From NCBI GenBank assembly GCA_015680685.1, contig MNCI01005003.1:73743-137742 (forward strand): a stretch of DNA of 64,000 nucleotides, read 5' to 3'. This document shows, piece by piece, positions 59,540-64,000 of this stretch. Numbering within the stretch: the first letter of the stretch is position 1; the number at the start of each line of letters is the position of its first letter. The position numbers and the translations under genes were made by a program. The DNA comes from Gnetum montanum (Eukaryota > Streptophyta > Gnetopsida > Gnetales > Gnetaceae). The notes under the pieces were generated by a model. It saw only the letters and a program-made list of their open reading frames with translations. It searched no databases and had not been told where the DNA came from.

Positions 59540-59960
59540 ACATATTATGTTGGATCTCTACATTCAGCTCTTGAGGTTGTGAGCTCTTCCTATAATCTAC
59601 AAATTTCATATTCTACATGCTTTGCACTAGTTTTTCCCATGATCATCTTACCTTTTGTTTCTATGAATTCTAATTGCACTGTAGTGACATCACTTGAGAT
59701 GTCGAAAAGATTCTGCATGACCTATCCTATCTACAGCAGTCTATCGAGAATGTCCTCATGTTCTGTAAGAGTCATTGAGGTACTAGCTAACATTTAAGCA
59801 TGTTTGGCTCCAAAAAGATCAACTAGTGGGACAATAGGTACATTGAATGATTCTTTTATATGATCCATGATCACTTCTACAACTCCTGCTACATCCTGGT
59901 GTTTCATAACCACAACTGTGACTCCTTCTCCTATTTCTAGCACCACCTGGAAAGATGCAG
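59540..59960 (-). pseudogene. unrecognised coding remnant
   Basis: The minus strand from about 59945 stays in one frame for over 130 codons. It contains IGEGVTVVVMKHQDVAGVVE, IPLVDLFGAK-like VPIVPLVDLFGAKHA, MLASTSMTLTEHEDIL, LFDISSDVTTVQLEFIETK and RL*EELTTSRAE. The few stops are TAG or TAA at plausible former Gln codons. The second half has coiled-coil character. I do not recognise the family; it could be part of a retrotransposon Gag or a captured gene. Confidence 0.45.
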
Positions 59961-60890
59961 TGTTCCCAAAAATTTGTTGTATCCTTTCCTATTGACTACA
60001 ATGAAATTTTTCCACTAGCAGGATTTGTGGAAACTATGGGTTTGATGACAATGAAATTTATCCACTAGTAATATTTTCTAGCACTAACATTTTTTGTTGT
60101 AATCATCTATTCTTCAAGAAGATCTCCTAAGATTAAATCTTGAGCATATACAAGAAGGTGATAAGCAGTGGAGTAATCCAACACCCAACAATACAAGTCA
60201 TAGGTATTCATGCATGACTAGATCATAATCAATGAACAACACAATGTCAATATGCTAGCAATTAGTTTAAGTTTAAGACCATTGTCTTCCCACATTGAGC
60301 TAGTGAAATCTTTGTGCATAGTTTAGCTCATTGTGAGGTATACGATATCTAATGTTTTTTGGCCATTCTTGATCCTAGCAAACATGATGAAATGAAAATA
60401 GTTTCTAATCCTAAGTCTAAGTAATTCCAGGAAAGTAAATCTAGCATAGCCTAATGTGATGGATATCTGGTGCTAGTCTATCGTACACCCCTTGGACTCA
60501 TGTAGTCATAACTGGGATTACCAAGTCGTATGACTATTGAGTGAATCAAGCAATGACAACTACTAGGTTACTAGATAACTATACTTAGCACTCCAAACTA
60601 TTCATATCCATACTACTTGCTTTCAACATGTAAAATAAAATTCTCGTAAAGTAAATGATTAACTAGGAAAATAGGAAAATTTATTCTAAGTAAACATAAG
60701 AAAACTAACTGAATGCTGCAATGATGATAAGCAATCTTGATCTTTATTGCCAATCATGAAATGTGTCCAAGTACAATTTACTTGAATAAAGACACTATAC
60801 AATCAGTCAATACCACATTGTAGGCATATACTATGTTACTAACTATGGAATGAAATTGCAAGAGTTCTACTATTATAATGAAAAATTATG

Positions 60891-61000
60891 CAAATTCATG
60901 TGCTTAAGTGTTGTATTTATAGGCTACACACATCCCCCAATATTGTATCTACAATGACATACCATGTGCTATGATATTAGATAAATGATATAGTAGATAT
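60891..61000. other. short spacer
   Basis: AT-rich with several GATATTGTAGTTACAATATC-like inverted words at about 60990-61030. No gene. Confidence 0.3.
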
Positions 61001-63481
61001 GATATTGTAGTTACAATATCATTGAGGACTAAAATTGACTTTATTAGAAGGGTATCAAGTTACCAAAAATATGACTAAACTGTATTAGGCAATAGAGGCT
61101 CAAGTAAGAAGGAATGCTATTATGGTAGCAAGATATAAGCAAGAGAAAGAAAAGAAAGCACACAGATAATCATCCTTACTAAGAAAGAAGATGAGTTATA
61201 TAAAGCTAAAAAATCTCACTAATCTTAGAGATCCAATTTTTAAAGACCAGTGATGTGCATTAAATTTTCTATGAAGATAAATTTACTTTAAGCTCTTATA
61301 GAAATTTTAGAAAGGGATAAAGAAAACTTTATATGTAGGGGGAATTTGAAGCCTAAAACCTTTAATATATCTAAAGGAGATGAATTTAGGAGTCATAAGA
61401 GGAAAACTAGTTAACATCATTTTCCAATGATCTCATCCTCTTCATCAAACTTATCAATAAAATCTAACAAGAAAGAACAAATATCAAGGAATCATGATAT
61501 GAAAAGGAAAAAAGATCATGAGAGACAAACACCTAGAAGAAGACATCTTAAGAAAGTAGGAGATGATGAAGAAGATAGAGAAAGAAAAATAAAATATGAA
61601 AAAGAGAACATCATGAGGATCAAAGGAGTCATCACTATAATAGAGTTTATGAACTTGATGATTATGAAGAACCCCTACTAGCCACTTGAAATATGATTAA
61701 AACTAGGGAAGCAATGTATATACCTACCAAACATCTAAGGGATAGTTGCATCAAGTAACTTAACATGAACAATATTTCAAACTTTAAATGAGAATATAAT
61801 GTAGATCCACACACCACCTCCAAGCCTTCCATGATGCTTGGACCCTATAGACCATAAATAATGACTGTTAGAAATTAAAATTATTTCCTAGAACACTCAT
61901 AAAAAAACTAGAGAGTTGGTATAGATCCTTAAAACCAGAAAAAATTGGAAGATGGAGTACCATACCAAAGCTCTTTAATGAAAAATATTAAAATTATTAT
62001 AGAGTGTCAAATTTAAGAAAGAAAATCTAAAGATGAAAATAAGAGACACATGAATCCATGATGTAGCAATGGCCAGATACTATTCACTATTACATAGATG
62101 TTCAAGTCATGGATTTTCTTAAAGGAAAGAACTACAGCACATCAATGATATGTTAAAAAACAAAACAAGAAAGAACCTTGGAGTATACACCCAAGGAAGA
62201 TTATTAGAGATGACAACTCATCGAATTCAAAGATTACTAGATTAAAAAAAGAAGAGGAAGAGCTACATAAAAATAATTTGCTAAAGAGTACAATAGAGAT
62301 CTAGCCATAAGTAAAATTTATGTGAGGATATTTGAAACACAAGAAGAAGAAACATTAGAAGATGTGATCAAAGAAAGACTTTATCTATTCATAAACCAAT
62401 AAAAAATATTACAACAAAGCTAGAGAAAATGTGAGACTTTTTGGATGAAAAGTTTATCATAGCATTGAAGACAGTAAAAGAGAAAACTGACCAAGTCTTC
62501 AACAGAAATAAGAATAAGAAGAAGAAAAAGAATAATAAACATAAAAATTATAAAAATAAAGAAAAATTTGCTACATTAGAGGAAGTTAGAGACTAAATTT
62601 CTAAAGATGAAATTAATTGTAAAGTGTTCTAATATGAGCATCCTAGGGATGTTATTCTATTATGGCCCACTTGGAAGAGTTTGGGACATACATACTTAAT
62701 TCAAAATTTGTCAAAAATTAAATATCCAGATGATTATCTTACCCTAAAGATAATTATAAATAACCCTATCAAGAATTTTATTCTCCAAGTAGGGCTTATT
62801 CCTAATTGTATGAGAAATACTAGTAGCAGTACCAACAATCATAGTTATGAAGGATGTCATTACTAAGGCAATAGTATCCATACCAAGAAACTAGATCCTT
62901 ATGGATAGTATATCTTCCAAAAGTACTTTTGTTAATGCTTCTTCTTCCTACTATTTAGCAAAATACCACATACCTATAAATTCATGCATGAAGTCATAAC
63001 CTTACATGTCTCAATGAGAAGTAGGTTCATCTTATTATGCTTTCAATGCTTCGCCACCCATACTAGCACCTAGAATGTGAGGAAAACTACCAACATAACC
63101 TCAACAAAAAAGTGATACTAGGATAGTTAGTATAAAGAGAGAGGTTCATATCAACAACACTAAATATAAATCTAGAAAATGTTATTTCCTTAGGACATGT
63201 CCAGAAAAGTCTAGTAGAGTAGAAACATCATTTAAAAATGTTCCTCCCATGATAGATCCTCTTATAACCATCATGCTTTCACAACAACCAAACCAAAAGT
63301 TTAAAACTATCATGTTAACTCATACAATATCAAATTGGATAAAAGCAAGAACTCTTCCTAAGAAAAAAATATATCTTAGAAATCCTCTAATGTATTTAGA
63401 AATTGTTGAAAATTCACTATGAAAAGCTCTACTAGACTCAGGTTCTAGAGTGAATTTGATATGTCAAGAAATATATGATGA
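61000..63481 (+). pseudogene. Ty3/gypsy-type gag-protease remnant (remnant E), cut at 63481
   Basis: Related to remnant D (4615-6260). The words CATGGATTxTCT, GAAACATTAGAAGATG/GACATTGGAACAAG, AAACT.TA.CTATT and GTGxGACT...TTGATGAAAA correspond in order. A charged open stretch lies at 61427-61681 (Ser-rich start, then Lys/Arg/Glu/Asp-rich). The knuckle-like region reads CKVF*YEHPRDV near 62615-62650. At 63424-63480, ALLDSGSRVNLICQEIYDE carries an intact catalytic DSG of the aspartic protease; the coding homology then stops dead at about 63481. Many stops upstream. No LTR found. Confidence 0.72.
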
Positions 63482-63640
63482 GACGCGATATTACATGCAT
63501 CGCGATATCGCATACACGATATTGCAACTGTCGCGATATCACATCCCATGCAATATTGCGTACACAATATCGCAGTCCGCCGCCAAATCTATAAATAAGA
63601 GGCAGCACTCCCCTCATTTCTCATCCTAGGCTTAAAGTAG
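63482..63640 (+). promoter_or_regulatory. putative promoter: CGATAT repeat cluster and TATA box
   Basis: Six copies of a (G)CGATATCGC-like word, some as CAATATTGC, lie between 63484 and 63575, spaced about 14-20 bp. They are followed by a good TATA box CTATAAATAAG (TATAAATA at 63590-63597). Initiation would be expected near 63620. CpG is common here, unlike the surrounding DNA. It could be the U3 of a young LTR, or a promoter brought in by another element. Confidence 0.55.
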
Positions 63641-63861
63641 GAAAACTCTTGCAGTTTGATCACTCCAGAGATAAAATATTTTCCATGTGCCCGCAGTAGG
63701 AGTCCCCACATGAACAGATCTTTATTCGAGCAGCTTTGTACCTAAACGCAAGTTGTGTATGGCAATAAAGACGAGCTTTGTGGATAAACCTTGTAGTGCA
63801 TGGAATAGGTTTTATTACATGTTATTTCCTACCTGTTATTTATTACCTGCATTAGCGCGGC

Positions 63862-63991
63862 ATGAGTACGACTTGATTACGAGCATTGACGAATGTGTAC
63901 GGCTAATCAAGGAATTGGCTACTCATTGCGATTAGTCTCTCTCACCCTCAACTCCTAGAATGCGAGATGAGTACGACTTGATTACGAGCAT
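63862..63991 (+). repeat. 25-bp perfect direct repeat, 105-bp spacing
   Basis: ATGAGTACGACTTGATTACG plus AGCAT occurs identically at 63862-63886 and 63967-63991. Perfect identity and CpG content suggest a young sequence. Confidence 0.88.
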
Positions 63992-64000
63992 CTACAGATG

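Larger units (their letters stand above)
57885..60890. repeat. segmental tandem duplication, unit about 2.2 kb
   Basis: 57885-58754 aligns with 60075-60880. Shared words include CTAGCACTAA, TCAAGAAGAT, GTGGAGTAATCCAACACCCAAC, GTTTAAGACCATT.TCTTCCCACA, GTGATGGATATCTGGT and GCAATCTTGATCTTTATTG-like. The right copy begins within the last 27 bp of the element A 3' LTR (CTAGCACTAACATTTTTTG), so the duplication seems younger than the A insertion. The intervening 1.1 kb holds a degraded minus-strand coding remnant. Assembly faults lie inside the left copy. Confidence 0.75.
63482..64000 (+). mobile_element. young insertion in remnant E, probably the start of an LTR or other element
   Basis: The protease frame of E breaks at about 63481, and base composition shifts to CpG-containing, non-decayed sequence reaching the window end. 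Promoter-like sequence comes first, AATAAAG at 63767-63773 could be a poly(A) signal, and a perfect 25-bp direct repeat (63862-63886, 63967-63991) follows. The other end is outside the window, so no target-site duplication can be checked. LTR identity is an inference. Confidence 0.45.

Noticed and set aside
57885-60890. Reading the two similar segments as LTRs of one more element
   Set aside because: The right copy begins with the end of the element A LTR rather than a TG terminus, and no PBS or polypurine tract borders the 1.1-kb interval; duplication fits better.
63753-63935. 60-codon open frame in the young insertion
   Set aside because: Begins at a non-ATG or weak ATG context, contains an AATAAAG signal and part of the direct repeat; more likely leader or LTR sequence than a gene.

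Overview
This window looks like nuclear DNA of a seed plant, most likely a gymnosperm with a large genome. It holds one spliced plant gene, a chloroplast-type peroxiredoxin Q, at 2649-4169. Almost everything else is old, CpG-poor transposon debris full of stop codons. The organism call is an inference from the gene structure, the density and age of the retrotransposons, and the very long intergenic space. No bacterial features, CRISPR arrays, rRNA or tRNA genes were seen.

Layout. 1-2170: fragments of a LINE reverse transcriptase (RT), partly in tandem. 2400-4169: promoter and four exons of PrxQ, with CpG dinucleotides preserved. 4615-about 7200: remnant D, a 5'-truncated Ty3/gypsy gag-protease. 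About 8000-16498: element C on the minus strand, with a 5' LTR (15008-16498), gag (about 13.8-11.2 kb), a protease end cut by an N gap, a minisatellite, and a plus-strand, intron-bearing pseudogene in its tail. 17950-19420: LINE RT (minus). 22990-26420: Ty1/copia remnant (minus). 26600-27185: gypsy integrase C-terminus and chromodomain-like remnant (plus). 27925-28160: second type of LINE RT (plus). 28787-34319: gag-only copia element with two LTRs (minus). 34870-57905: gypsy-type element A, interrupted at 39716-51688 by element B of the same family. 57885-60890: duplicated segment with visible assembly faults. 61000-63481: remnant E, a relative of D. 63482-64000: a much fresher, CpG-containing insertion with a TATA box and a repeat-rich putative promoter.

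Elements A, B and C form one family. They share LTR starts (TGAAACACC), a Gag with a retrotransposon-gag core and a knuckle-like C/H motif, an aspartic protease ending in ILGRPW, a 29-32 bp minisatellite directly after the protease, and a long tail. None shows a recognisable RT, RNase H or integrase, so the family appears non-autonomous (gag-pro only). Target-site duplications (ATTAT/ATCAT for A, TTTCT/TTTCC for B), each differing by one transition, support the nested-insertion reading.

PrxQ is the only gene judged functional. The transposon remnants carry many stops at positions where relatives have Gln or Arg, as expected from decay of methylated cytosines.
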